Below the pieces are notes generated by a model. That model was not told where the DNA came from, ran no database searches, and was given only the letters and a program-made list of their open reading frames with translations. This document shows, piece by piece, positions 43,168-52,568 of a DNA stretch of 64,000 nucleotides (positions are counted from its first letter, which is position 1; every line of letters begins with the position of its first letter). Source of the stretch: Rhizobium sp. C4 (GTDB lineage: Bacteria > Pseudomonadota > Alphaproteobacteria > Rhizobiales > Rhizobiaceae); contig NZ_JAJNCX010000004.1 of assembly GCF_021026315.1 (NCBI RefSeq), forward strand, positions 284,055 to 348,054, given 5' to 3'. The translations under genes were made by a program, and so were the position numbers.

Positions 43168-45630
43168 ATGCCGGTTAAATGGATCGGGGCGGACAAGGAT
43201 TGCGTTGATCTTGCGGGTGAATGGCATGTTTCATCGGAGGGGTTTCCGCCGGTCGACATGACGGTGCCGGGTGATGTTCATTCGGCGCTGCAGGGCGCAG
43301 GCCTGATCCCCGACCCTTACTACGGGCGCAACGAATACAAGCTCCGGCATCTCGCCGAGAAGGACTGGGTTCTGACCCGCAGCTTCGACATCGGCGACAA
43401 TGCCGGTCTTGGCGGCTGGTATCTCGATATCGACTATCTCGACACGGTCGCCACCGTTTCCATCAATGATATCGTCGTGCTGGAGGCGCAGAACGTCTTC
43501 CGGCGCTATCGTCCCGATGTTAGCCATGCGCTGAAGACCGGCCGCAACGAGATCCGCATCCTCATTCACTCCTCGGTGACCGAGGGCGCGCGGCGGCAGG
43601 CGCTGCAGCCCTTCTACGTTCCGCGCCAGGAGGCCAACTCGCCGATCGCCAACGGCAATCTCCTGCGCAAGGCGCAGTGCGATTTCGGCTGGGACTGGAA
43701 CATTGCGCTGGCACCACTCGGGCTCTACGGCACGGTCGCGCTCAAGCGCATGGAGCCGGCCCGGATCGAGCATGTCGAGGCGCGGCAGACGCATCATGAC
43801 AATGGAGCGGTGGACCTCACCGTCACCGTGACGCTTCATGCCTTCGAGCCTGGCGTCGTGCCGCTCTATCTGACCTTTGACGGCGAGCGCGAGCGGCTGG
43901 ATTGTTCGGTCGGCGAGGGGTTGACGAAGGTCACGCAGGTCTATCGCATCGAGAAGCCCCGGCTCTGGTGGCCGGCGGGTTCGGGCGAGCAGGCGCTTTA
44001 TGATCTTTCCGTCGAAACAACGCGCGAGCGGGTTTCCCGCAAGATAGGCATCCGCAAGGTCGAGCTTCTGACCGACAAGGACGAGGCAGGCAGCCGGTTT
44101 GCCTTCCGCATCAATGGGCGTGAGATCTTCAGCCGCGGCGCCAACTGGATCCCGGCGGATGCGCTCTTCTCGAAGAGCAGTCCCGCGAAGACCGAGGACC
44201 TGCTGCAGTCGGCGGTGGACGCCAACATGAACATGATCCGCGTCTGGGGCGGCGGGTTTTACGAGCAGGACTGGTTCTACGATCTCTGCGATGCCAAGGG
44301 CCTGATGGTCTGGCAGGACTTCATGTTCGCCTGCAACATCTATCCCTCGACCGAGGATTTCCTGGCCGAAGTGCGCGAGGAAGTGCTCTATCAGGTGCGC
44401 CGGCTCTCCTCGCATGCGTCGATCGTGCTCTGGTGTGGCGACAATGAACTGATCGGCGCGCTCAACTGGTTCGAAATCACGCGCAACAATCGCGACCGTT
44501 ATCTGGTCTCCTATGACCGTCTCAACCGGACGATCGAAGTGGCGTTGAAGGAAGCGGGGCCGGATTTGATCTGGTGGCCGTCGAGCCCGGCATCGGGCTA
44601 TCTCGACTTCGGCGATGCCTGGCATGCCGATGGCTCGGGCGACATGCATTACTGGTCGGTCTGGCACGAGAACAAGTCGTTCGACAATTACCGGACCGTG
44701 CGCCCGCGCTTCTGCTCGGAATTCGGTTTCCAGTCCTATACGTCGATGCCCGTCATCCGGCAGTTTGCCGATGCGGGGGACATGAACATTGCCTCGCCGG
44801 TGATGGAATCGCACCAAAAGAACGCCGGTGGCAACGAGCGGATTGCGGGCACGATGTTCCGTTATTTCCGCTTCCCCAAGGACTTTCCGTCCTTCGTCTA
44901 TCTCAGCCAGATCCAGCAGGGACTGGCCATCCGCACGGCGGTGGATTTCTGGCGCTCGCTGAAGCCCCATTGCATGGGCACGCTCTACTGGCAGCTCAAC
45001 GACACATGGCCGGTCGCTTCCTGGGCGAGCCTTGATTACGGCGGCGGGTGGAAGGCGATGCACTACATGGCGCGCCGCTATTTCCAGCAGGTGGCGGTGG
45101 CTGCGATCCCGTCCGAGGACGAGAGCGAAATCGCGCTTTCCGTCGTCAACGATACGCTCGACGACACGGTCGTGAAGATCGAGACATGGCTGGTCGATCT
45201 TGCCGGCAAGCGGCGTCCGTTCCGCTCGTTCGAAGCCGCAGCACCTGCCGACCGGGCGGTGACGGCGGCGGTGATTGCGCGCTCCGACATTCCGGACAAT
45301 ATGCTGCTTTTCTGGTCCTTCACGGCTGCCAATGGCATGACGGGCGAGGGGCATCATGCGCCCGTCACCTACAAGACGCTGGACCTCAAGCCATCGGGCC
45401 TTCAGCTCGATGTTCAGTCCTTTGCCGGCGGCGTCTTTGAGGTTCGCGTCACCGCGAAGGGACTGGCGCTGCATGTCATGCTGGAGGCCGATTGCGAGGG
45501 GCGCTATTCCGACAACGCGTTCGACCTCACGGCCGGAGAAACCAAGACCGTCATTTTCACGCCCGGGAAACGTTCGGCCGTCGCGCCGCAGTTCACGGTG
45601 CTGGATCTTCACAGCTGTTACGCCGGCTGA
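43168..45630 (+). CDS. glycoside hydrolase family 2, beta-mannosidase-like
   Basis: An 820-residue cytoplasmic enzyme with no signal peptide. The N-terminal jelly roll (VDLAGEWHVSSEGFPPVDM, VPGDVHSALQ) and the Trp/Arg-rich QCDFGWDWN region are typical of GH2 beta-mannosidases. The acid/base Glu lies in LWCGDNELIGAL (about 427) and the nucleophile Glu in FCSEFGFQSY (about 517). It would release mannose from imported beta-mannosides. The ATG at 43168 is preferred over a GTG nine bases earlier. Confidence 0.88.
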   Translation: MPVKWIGADKDCVDLAGEWHVSSEGFPPVDMTVPGDVHSALQGAGLIPDPYYGRNEYKLRHLAEKDWVLTRSFDIGDNAGLGGWYLDIDYLDTVATVSINDIVVLEAQNVFRRYRPDVSHALKTGRNEIRILIHSSVTEGARRQALQPFYVPRQEANSPIANGNLLRKAQCDFGWDWNIALAPLGLYGTVALKRMEPARIEHVEARQTHHDNGAVDLTVTVTLHAFEPGVVPLYLTFDGERERLDCSVGEGLTKVTQVYRIEKPRLWWPAGSGEQALYDLSVETTRERVSRKIGIRKVELLTDKDEAGSRFAFRINGREIFSRGANWIPADALFSKSSPAKTEDLLQSAVDANMNMIRVWGGGFYEQDWFYDLCDAKGLMVWQDFMFACNIYPSTEDFLAEVREEVLYQVRRLSSHASIVLWCGDNELIGALNWFEITRNNRDRYLVSYDRLNRTIEVALKEAGPDLIWWPSSPASGYLDFGDAWHADGSGDMHYWSVWHENKSFDNYRTVRPRFCSEFGFQSYTSMPVIRQFADAGDMNIASPVMESHQKNAGGNERIAGTMFRYFRFPKDFPSFVYLSQIQQGLAIRTAVDFWRSLKPHCMGTLYWQLNDTWPVASWASLDYGGGWKAMHYMARRYFQQVAVAAIPSEDESEIALSVVNDTLDDTVVKIETWLVDLAGKRRPFRSFEAAAPADRAVTAAVIARSDIPDNMLLFWSFTAANGMTGEGHHAPVTYKTLDLKPSGLQLDVQSFAGGVFEVRVTAKGLALHVMLEADCEGRYSDNAFDLTAGETKTVIFTPGKRSAVAPQFTVLDLHSCYAG

Positions 45631-45721
45631 TCCTTGCGGGCGCAAGTCTCGCCCGCAAGGCGGCATCACCCAAGGATGCCGGCTGACGTTACGGAAACAA
45701 ACAACGAGGAGGAGTTACCCC

Positions 45722-46486
45722 ATGGAAAAGTTCAGCTTTCAGCTTTTCAGCTCGCGCAACTATCCGCCGCTTGAGGACGTCTTCAAGCTTCTGGCCGCAA
45801 ATGGCTATGCCTATGCCGAAGGTTTCGGCGGCGTCTATGGCGAGGCCGACGAGGCGGCCGGCAAGGCGCTGCGGGCGCAGCTCGACGCCAATGGTCTGGC
45901 CATGCCGACCGGGCATTTTTCCGTCGACGCGCTGGAGCAGAACCCGGACAAGGTGATCGCCTTTGCAAAGGCTGTGGGCATCGAGCTTATCGTCTGCCCC
46001 TATATCATGCCCGATCAGCGACCCAATTCGGTCGAGGGCTGGACGGATTTCGGCCGCCGCCTGCAGAAGGCCGGTCAGCCTTATCGCGCCGCCGGCTTCG
46101 GCTATGCCTGGCATAACCACGATTTCGAATTTGCAGCGCTGGAAGACGGCTCCGTCGTGCTCGACCGCATCTTTGAAGGCGCACCGGATCTCGACTGGGA
46201 GGCCGATATTGCCTGGATCGTCCGCGGCAAGGCCGATCCCTTCGCCTGGATCGAAAAGTACAGGAACAAGGTCGTCGCCGTGCATGTGAAGGACATTGCG
46301 CCGGCCGGCGAAGCGACGGACGAGGGCGGCTGGTCCGATGTCGGCCATGGCGTGGTGCCGTGGACGAAGATCATGCCCTTCATCCGCGAGAACACCAAGG
46401 CGAAGTATTTCATCGCCGAACATGACAACCCGAACGATCTGAAGCGGATGGTCAGCCGCTCCATCGCTTCGTTCAAGACGCTCTGA
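45722..46486 (+). CDS. sugar phosphate isomerase/epimerase (AP endonuclease 2 fold)
   Basis: A 254-residue TIM-barrel protein. Metal-binding residues are visible in WHNHDFEFAAL, LDWEADIAW, VVAVHVKDIAP and the C-terminal FIAEHDNPNDLKRM. Members interconvert keto/aldo or epimeric sugars or inositol derivatives; the substrate here is unknown. AGGAGGAG precedes the ATG. It lies between the GH2 gene and a Gfo/Idh dehydrogenase, a common catabolic pairing. Confidence 0.85.
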   Translation: MEKFSFQLFSSRNYPPLEDVFKLLAANGYAYAEGFGGVYGEADEAAGKALRAQLDANGLAMPTGHFSVDALEQNPDKVIAFAKAVGIELIVCPYIMPDQRPNSVEGWTDFGRRLQKAGQPYRAAGFGYAWHNHDFEFAALEDGSVVLDRIFEGAPDLDWEADIAWIVRGKADPFAWIEKYRNKVVAVHVKDIAPAGEATDEGGWSDVGHGVVPWTKIMPFIRENTKAKYFIAEHDNPNDLKRMVSRSIASFKTL

Positions 46487-46496
46487 GGATAACCAA

Positions 46497-47636
46497 ATGT
46501 CGCGTGAATATGGAGTTGGGGTTCTGGGCTGCGGAAACATTTCCGCCGCCTATTTCAAGCTGATCCCGCTGTTCAAGAACCTGAAGGCTGTCGCCTGCGC
46601 CGATATCAATCCGGCTGCTGCGGAGGCTCGCGCTGCCGAATTCGGTGTGCGGGCGGAAAGTGTCGATGCGCTCTTCGCCGACCCGCAGGTTGACGTCATC
46701 GTCAATCTGACGATCCCGGAAGCGCATTTCGCCATGTCGAAGCGGGCGTTGGAATCCGGCAAGCATGTCTATTCGGAAAAGCCCTTCGTGCTTTCCGTCG
46801 AAGAGGGCGAAGAGCTCCGCAAGCTCGCCGACGCCAAGGGCCTTCGCGTCGGTTCGGCGCCGGATACGTTCCTCGGCGGCGCGCATCAGTTTGCCCGCAA
46901 GCTGATCGACGATGGCGCGATCGGCAAGGTTATGTCCGGCACGGCGCATGTGCTGGGTGCGGGCATGGAAGCCTGGCACCCGAACCCGGACTTCTTCTTC
47001 CGTCCGGGCGGCGGGCCGATCCTCGACATGGGGCCTTATTATGTGACGAACCTCGTCAACCTCGTCGGGCCGGTCAAGCGGGTGATGGCGATGGCCAACA
47101 TGGCACGCACGGAGCGCGTCATCGGAAACGGGCCACGCAATGGCGAGGCTGTGCCGGTCACGACGCCCACCAACATCCATGCCATTCTCGAATTCGAGAA
47201 CGGGGCGCATATCGCGCTGATGGGCAGCTGGGACGTCATTGCCAACAAGCACACCAACATGGAGCTTTACGGCGTTGACGGCGCGCTGCATGTGCCGGAC
47301 CCGAATTTCTTCGGCGGCACGGTGGAGATGGCCAAGCGCGGCGGTGCGGGCTTTGAAGCCGTCGAGCTTTGGGACCATCCGCTGACGCAAGCGAAGTTCC
47401 AGACGCAGGACGGGCGCATGCTCGCCAACTATCGCGCTGCCGGTCTTTCTGACATGATGGCGGCGCATGAGGAGGGACGCGAGCATCGCTGCTCGCTGGA
47501 TCGCGCGCTGCATGTCGTGGACGTGCTGCTTTCGATCCTCAAGTCGGCGGAGGAGAAGCGTTCGGTCGATATCGGCACGAAATGCACCCAGCCCGCGCCC
47601 TTCACCATGGACGTGGCAGCTGCGCTGATGCGCTGA
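46497..47636 (+). CDS. Gfo/Idh/MocA family oxidoreductase
   Basis: A 379-residue NAD(P)-dependent dehydrogenase. The N-terminal YGVGVLGCGNISAAYFKL is the Rossmann motif, and EKPFVLSVEEGEEL is the conserved EKP motif. It likely oxidises a sugar ring position in concert with the preceding isomerase. Substrate not identified. Confidence 0.88.
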   Translation: MSREYGVGVLGCGNISAAYFKLIPLFKNLKAVACADINPAAAEARAAEFGVRAESVDALFADPQVDVIVNLTIPEAHFAMSKRALESGKHVYSEKPFVLSVEEGEELRKLADAKGLRVGSAPDTFLGGAHQFARKLIDDGAIGKVMSGTAHVLGAGMEAWHPNPDFFFRPGGGPILDMGPYYVTNLVNLVGPVKRVMAMANMARTERVIGNGPRNGEAVPVTTPTNIHAILEFENGAHIALMGSWDVIANKHTNMELYGVDGALHVPDPNFFGGTVEMAKRGGAGFEAVELWDHPLTQAKFQTQDGRMLANYRAAGLSDMMAAHEEGREHRCSLDRALHVVDVLLSILKSAEEKRSVDIGTKCTQPAPFTMDVAAALMR

Positions 47637-47658
47637 GGCCCAGATTTCCATCTTTCGA

Positions 47659-47684
47659 GCCGCGCCCCTAAAAGGCGCGGCTTT
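47659..47684 (+). terminator. hairpin after the Gfo/Idh gene
   Basis: GCCGCGCC and GGCGCGGC form an 8-bp stem around CCTAAAA, followed by only TTT. It lies 23 bp after the stop and is a weak or attenuating terminator before the aldo/keto reductase gene. Confidence 0.6.
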
Positions 47685-47710
47685 GCCCGTTATGACGCGA
47701 GGAGAATTCC

Positions 47711-48763
47711 ATGGCCTGGCAGCCTGCTGAAAACCGCTACGAGACGATGAAATATAACCGCTGTGGCAAGAGCGGCCTGAAGCTGCCGGCGATCTCGCTC
47801 GGCCTCTGGCACAATTTCGGCGAGGATACGCCGATGGCCACCAAGCGCGACATCTGCCGCACGGCCTTCGATCTCGGCATCACGCATTTCGATCTCGCCA
47901 ACAATTACGGCCCGCCGCCCGGCAGCGCCGAAACGGCCTTCGGTGATATCCTGAAGACGGATTTCGCCGGCTATCGCGACGAATTGATCATCTCCTCCAA
48001 GGCCGGCTACGGCATGTGGCCGGGGCCTTATGGCGAATGGGGTAGCCGCAAATATGTGATTGCCTCCTGCGACCAGTCGCTGAAGCGGCTGGGCCTCGAC
48101 TATGTTGACATCTTCTATTCGCACCGCTTCGACCCCGATACGCCGCTCGAAGAAACCTGCGGCGCGCTCGATCATATCGTGCGCTCGGGCCGGGCGCAGT
48201 ATGTCGGCATCTCCTCCTACAATTCGAAGCGGACGCGTGAGGCCGTGGCGTTCCTGAAGGATCTCGGCACGCCGTGCCTCATCCATCAGCCCAGCTATTC
48301 AATGATCAATCGCTGGATCGAGGAGGATGGGCTGGTCGATACGCTGGAAGAACTCGGCGTTGGCTCCATCGTCTTCTCGCCGCTGGCGCAGGGCATGCTG
48401 ACGTCCAAATATCTGAACGGCATTCCGGATGCGAGCCGGGCTGCGCAGGACAAGTCGCTGAACCCGGACTTCCTCAACGAGAAGAATATCGAGAATATCC
48501 GTGCGCTGAACCGCATTGCGGAAAAGCGCGGCCAGACGCTGGCGCAGATGGCCATTGCCTGGGTGCTGCGCAAGGGCCGCATCACCTCGGCGCTGATCGG
48601 TGCCAGCCGCGCCTCGCAGGTCGTCGATTGTGTTGCCGCTCTCGAAAACCCTGACTTCACCGATGCGGAGCTTGCCGAAATCGACGTCCATGCCCGCGAA
48701 GCCGATATCAACCTCTGGGCCGCCTCTGCCGAGCGCAAGGGCCCGCCGCGCAAGAAGAAGTGA
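47711..48763 (+). CDS. aldo/keto reductase (YghZ/L-glyceraldehyde-3-phosphate reductase-like)
   Basis: A 350-residue AKR barrel. The catalytic tetrad is visible as Asp and Tyr in FDLANNYGPPPGSAE, Lys in IISSKAGYGMWPGPYGEWGS and His in IFYSHRFDPDTPL. The GMWPGPYG segment is typical of YghZ/AKR14-type enzymes that reduce small aldehydes. It has a GAGGAGA ribosome binding site and overlaps the GH43 gene region. Confidence 0.88.
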   Translation: MAWQPAENRYETMKYNRCGKSGLKLPAISLGLWHNFGEDTPMATKRDICRTAFDLGITHFDLANNYGPPPGSAETAFGDILKTDFAGYRDELIISSKAGYGMWPGPYGEWGSRKYVIASCDQSLKRLGLDYVDIFYSHRFDPDTPLEETCGALDHIVRSGRAQYVGISSYNSKRTREAVAFLKDLGTPCLIHQPSYSMINRWIEEDGLVDTLEELGVGSIVFSPLAQGMLTSKYLNGIPDASRAAQDKSLNPDFLNEKNIENIRALNRIAEKRGQTLAQMAIAWVLRKGRITSALIGASRASQVVDCVAALENPDFTDAELAEIDVHAREADINLWAASAERKGPPRKKK

Positions 48764-48768
48764 CCGCC

Positions 48769-50376
48769 ATGATCCAGAACCCGATCCTTCCCGGCTTCAA
48801 TCCGGACCCGTCGATCTGCCGCGTCGGCGACGACTATTACATCGCCACCTCGACCTTCGAGTGGTTTCCCGGCGTGCAGATCCACCATTCGCGCGATCTG
48901 GTGAACTGGACGCTCATCCGCCGGCCGCTGGAGCGACCGAGCCAACTGAATATGCTCGGCAATCCCGATAGCTGCGGCATCTGGGCGCCATGCCTCACCT
49001 ATGCCGACGGGCAGTTCTGGCTGGTCTATACGGATGTGAAGCGTTTCGAAGGCTCGTTCAAGGATGCGCCGAACTATATCGTGACCTCGCCGACCATCGA
49101 GGGCGAATGGTCCGATCCGGTCTTCGTCAATTCCTCCGGCTTCGATCCGTCGCTCTTCCATGACGATGACGGGCGCAAGTGGTTCGTGAACCAGCAATGG
49201 AACCACCGGCCGGAGGCCCGCCATTCCAAGGGCCATGTGGCCTTCGATGGCATCGTGCTGCAGGAATATGATGCCAAGGCCGGCAAGCTGGTCGGGCCGG
49301 TGCGCAACATCTATTCCGGCACGCCGCTGGGACTGGTCGAGGGGCCGCATCTCTTCAAGCGCGACGGCTGGTATTATCTCACCTGCGCGGAAGGCGGCAC
49401 GGGCTATACGCATGCCGTTGCCATGGCGCGTTCGCACAATATCGAGGGGCCGTATGAGGATCATCCGGACCTCTATGTGATCACGTCGAAGGACAGCCCG
49501 AATGCGGCCCTGCAGCGCGCCGGCCATGGGCAATATGTCGAGACGCCGGATGGGCAGTTCTATCACACGCATCTCTGCGGCCGTCCGCTGGCGCCCAACC
49601 GCCGCTGCACGCTGGGCCGCGAGACCTCGATCCAGAAGGTCGAGTGGCGCGATGGCTGGCTTTATCTCACGCAAGGCGGACAGGTGCCTGCCGTCGAGGT
49701 GCCGTCACCGACCGGTGCGGTGAAGAACCCCGAGCCCGTCGAGATCGTCCGCACCTTCGACGAGGCCAAGCTGCCGGTGGAATTCCAGTGGCTGCGCACG
49801 CCGCATCCGGAGCGCATCTTCTCGCTCACCGAGCGGCCCGGCTTCTTGCGCATCTTCGGCCGGCAGAGCATCGGCAACTGGTTCGAGCAGGGGCTTGTCG
49901 GCCGCCGGCAGGAGCATCATGCCTTCCGCGCCGAGACCACGCTCGACTACAAGGCCGAGACCTATCAGCATGTGGCGGGGCTGACGCATTACTACGGCCG
50001 CTTCAAGTTCCATGCGTTGGGTCTTTCCTGGGACGAGGAGCTGGGCGCATCGCTGATCATCCTGTCCTGCCCCGGCGCCTATCCGAGCGGCAAGCTCGAA
50101 TATCCGATCGGCATGGGCGTTTCGGTGCCGGAAGGCCCGCTCGATCTGGCGATGGAGGTGCGGGACAACGACCTGCAATTCTTCTGGAGGCCTGCGGGTC
50201 AGGGCGAGTGGCAGGCCGTCGGCCCGGTGCTCGACGCCAGCGTCATCTCGGACGAAGGCGGCGGGCTCAACGAGCACGGCTCCTTCACCGGCGCCTTTGC
50301 CGCCATGTTCACCTTCGACATCACCGGCCACGGAAAGCCGGCGGATTTCGACGGGTTTACCTATCGGGTTTTGTGA
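48769..50376 (+). CDS. glycoside hydrolase family 43 beta-xylosidase-like enzyme
   Basis: A 535-residue cytoplasmic enzyme. The five-bladed propeller begins NPILPGFNPDPSICRVGDDYY with the general-base Asp, continues with SCGIWAPCLTYADGQFWLVYTD and GLVEGPHLFKRDGWYYL (acid Glu), and a C-terminal beta-sandwich (about 330-535) follows as in XynB. It would cut xylo- or arabino-oligosaccharides. The GTG at 48760 is an alternative start. Confidence 0.88.
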   Translation: MIQNPILPGFNPDPSICRVGDDYYIATSTFEWFPGVQIHHSRDLVNWTLIRRPLERPSQLNMLGNPDSCGIWAPCLTYADGQFWLVYTDVKRFEGSFKDAPNYIVTSPTIEGEWSDPVFVNSSGFDPSLFHDDDGRKWFVNQQWNHRPEARHSKGHVAFDGIVLQEYDAKAGKLVGPVRNIYSGTPLGLVEGPHLFKRDGWYYLTCAEGGTGYTHAVAMARSHNIEGPYEDHPDLYVITSKDSPNAALQRAGHGQYVETPDGQFYHTHLCGRPLAPNRRCTLGRETSIQKVEWRDGWLYLTQGGQVPAVEVPSPTGAVKNPEPVEIVRTFDEAKLPVEFQWLRTPHPERIFSLTERPGFLRIFGRQSIGNWFEQGLVGRRQEHHAFRAETTLDYKAETYQHVAGLTHYYGRFKFHALGLSWDEELGASLIILSCPGAYPSGKLEYPIGMGVSVPEGPLDLAMEVRDNDLQFFWRPAGQGEWQAVGPVLDASVISDEGGGLNEHGSFTGAFAAMFTFDITGHGKPADFDGFTYRVL

Positions 50377-50388
50377 AAACGAACACTC

Positions 50389-50526
50389 CGTCATCCCGGA
50401 CCTGATCCGGCATCCAGTGCGCGCCGTCCAGCGCGCACAACACTCCCTGTATTAATTGTCTACCGCAAAGTCCCTTCAGCCCGCGGACGCGGGCTGACCG
50501 GATCCCGGATCAGGTCCGGGATGACG
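50389..50526. repeat. long inverted repeat with internal hairpins downstream of GH43
   Basis: Perfect 22-bp arms at 50389-50410 and 50505-50526 (CGTCATCCCGGACCTGATCC and its inverse). Inside are GTGCGCGC/GCGCGCAC (around 50416-50437) and CAGCCCGC/GCGGGCTG (50477-50496). The arms resemble a common alphaproteobacterial dispersed repeat; it fills the gap between two convergent genes and may also terminate transcription. Confidence 0.8.
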
Positions 50527-50543
50527 GGAAACTGGTGCGGCTA

Positions 50544-52469
50544 TTACGGTGACGGCGGCAGGAAGCTGCCGTCGCGGGCGGGCAGGGCCGGGATGTCGAT
50601 ATGTTCGGGGTCGAGCCCCGCCTTTGCCCGTTCCACCATCGCCACATAGCCTGCCTCCAGATGACGACAGAAGCGTTCGGCGTCGAAGAGCGGCGCGCGA
50701 AAACGGTTGGTGGCGAGCTTTTCGCGGATCGTCCCCAGGCGGTGACGGTCGGTGGCCAGCGCCACGGCAAGGTCCACATAGGCGGCATTGTCGGCGGCGA
50801 CGAGCTCGGGCGCACCGATGGCGTTCAGCAGGCTCTCGGTGATCCGCGAGGCGAAATGGCTGCCCCTGCGGGTCACGACCGGCACACCGGCCCATAGCAG
50901 GTCGGAGCTTTCGAGGTGGCCGTTATAGGGAAACGTGTCGAGCGCGAGGTCTGCGGCCTGGATGCGGGCGAGGTGGTCCTCGTAGGAGACGTTGGGTGCG
51001 AAGACGAGACGGTTCGGCATCACGCCCTGCAGGAGCGCGAAGCGCGTCAGGTTCTGGCGCGCCAGTGTCGAGGTCTCGGCCATCCAGAGCACGCTGTCCG
51101 GCACCTTCTTCATGATCGCGATCCAGAGGCTGAAGGCTTCCGCGGAAATCTTGTCGGGCGGGGTGAAGACCGAGAAGACGAACTTGCTTTCGGGAAGCGC
51201 CAGATCGCGGCGCGCGCGCGGCTCGGGCAGCGGCCGGCGGACCGGATCGTTCGGCATGAAGCTCTCCGGCAGGCGGCAGAACTTTTCCGAATAGAAGGGC
51301 TTCGAGCTTTCCGGCAGCACGGTCGGATCGCCGATCACGTAGTCGATGTCGAGATTGACGAGCGTGCCGGGGAAGCCGAGCCAGGACACCTGCACGGGCG
51401 CTGCCAGCTGGTTGAACAGGCTGGGCCTCGCGCCGCCGTTATAGCCCTTCAAGTCGACCAGAATGTCGATGCCTGCATTGGAAACGGCTCGGGCGGCGGC
51501 GGTGATGTCGAGATCGTGGATCGGGATGACCGTGCCGTAGCGGGCGCGATTGTTGAAGCCGACCTTTTCCGGCGGCGTGGCGTCAACGAGATAGATGTCG
51601 AAGCGGTCGGCGTCATGGGTGTTCAGCACGCCGCGAATGAGGTTCATCGCCGGGCTGTAGTCGGTGAAGTCGTCCGAGACATAACCGACCTTGATGCGAT
51701 CTGACCAGTCATGCGCCTGGATGCGGCGGATCATGTCGAGACCATCGGGCTTGTCGGGCATGTCGCTGGCGTTTTCCGCCAGCAGGTTGATCGCCTCGCT
51801 CTCGCTCCAGAGCAGGCTGTGGCGCGGCATGTCGCCCTTGAAGATGTCGGTGCTGCCGGCGGCGAAATCGCCCTTCAGGCGCGTTTCAAGTGCGTTCAGC
51901 GTATCGAAATCGTGGAAGGTGGCAGCCAGTTCCATCAGCGAGAAGAGGATGGGCCCCTGGTCCGGGGCAATCGCATAGAGCTTCTTGTAGAGCGTCAGAT
52001 GGTCTTCCGTGAGTTCGGCACTGCCGACAAGGCGCGAGGCGAGCGCCAGATGCTCCGGATTGGTCGAGTTGATCAGCCGGCCCTTGTGCGCATCGACGAG
52101 TTCCTTCTCGCCGCGCTCCATGAAGCCCTTGATCAGGATATAGACGACGTCCTGGTGTTCCGGGATGACCTTGTTGAGCTGCAGGGCAAGCAGGAACGCC
52201 TTCTCGCGCTGCCCGGCTTCCTCGTAAAGCTGCATGGCATTGAGCAGAAAGGCGGAGGCATGCGGCGTCTCGCGCTGGGCGGCACGCTCCAGCACTTCCG
52301 CAGCCTCGGTCGGCATGCCGGCCTTCTGGAAGGTGCGGGCGAGCAGGGACAGGACGTTGATGTCGCCGGCGCCACCTGCGGTCATCAGGGAGTTGAGGAT
52401 GATGAACGTCCTGTCGAGGTCGCCGGCCTCGAAGGCGGCCATGGCGGCCTGCAGCGTGGGCTCAGTCAA
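50544..52469 (-). CDS. TPR-containing SPINDLY/OGT-like glycosyltransferase (GT41)
   Basis: A 641-residue protein. Residues 1-250 are helical TPR-like repeats (LLARTFQKAGMPTEAAEVLERA; AFLLNAMQLYEEAGQREKAFL). From about 255 the catalytic region follows: IKVGYVSDDFTD, DLKGYNGGARPSLFNQLAAP, VSWLGFPGTLVNLDIDY and DTFPYNGHLESSDLLWAGVP. OGT/SPINDLY relatives transfer GlcNAc or fucose to protein. The usual HPV segment after DF is replaced by TDYSPAMN, so activity or donor may differ. Not in an operon with neighbours. Confidence 0.85.
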   Translation of the reverse strand: MTEPTLQAAMAAFEAGDLDRTFIILNSLMTAGGAGDINVLSLLARTFQKAGMPTEAAEVLERAAQRETPHASAFLLNAMQLYEEAGQREKAFLLALQLNKVIPEHQDVVYILIKGFMERGEKELVDAHKGRLINSTNPEHLALASRLVGSAELTEDHLTLYKKLYAIAPDQGPILFSLMELAATFHDFDTLNALETRLKGDFAAGSTDIFKGDMPRHSLLWSESEAINLLAENASDMPDKPDGLDMIRRIQAHDWSDRIKVGYVSDDFTDYSPAMNLIRGVLNTHDADRFDIYLVDATPPEKVGFNNRARYGTVIPIHDLDITAAARAVSNAGIDILVDLKGYNGGARPSLFNQLAAPVQVSWLGFPGTLVNLDIDYVIGDPTVLPESSKPFYSEKFCRLPESFMPNDPVRRPLPEPRARRDLALPESKFVFSVFTPPDKISAEAFSLWIAIMKKVPDSVLWMAETSTLARQNLTRFALLQGVMPNRLVFAPNVSYEDHLARIQAADLALDTFPYNGHLESSDLLWAGVPVVTRRGSHFASRITESLLNAIGAPELVAADNAAYVDLAVALATDRHRLGTIREKLATNRFRAPLFDAERFCRHLEAGYVAMVERAKAGLDPEHIDIPALPARDGSFLPPSP

Positions 52470-52568
52470 AATTGCGGACTCCGGTCTGCGAATCGATCCG
52501 CAATTCTTGCAAGACTAAAATGGCGCGGGCAAGTGGCGCGGGGCCTCGAATACCCTCTTGCCAGCCGT

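Noticed and set aside
43231..45669. An 812-codon minus-strand frame opposite the GH2 gene
   Set aside because: Shadow of a well-supported beta-mannosidase-like gene.
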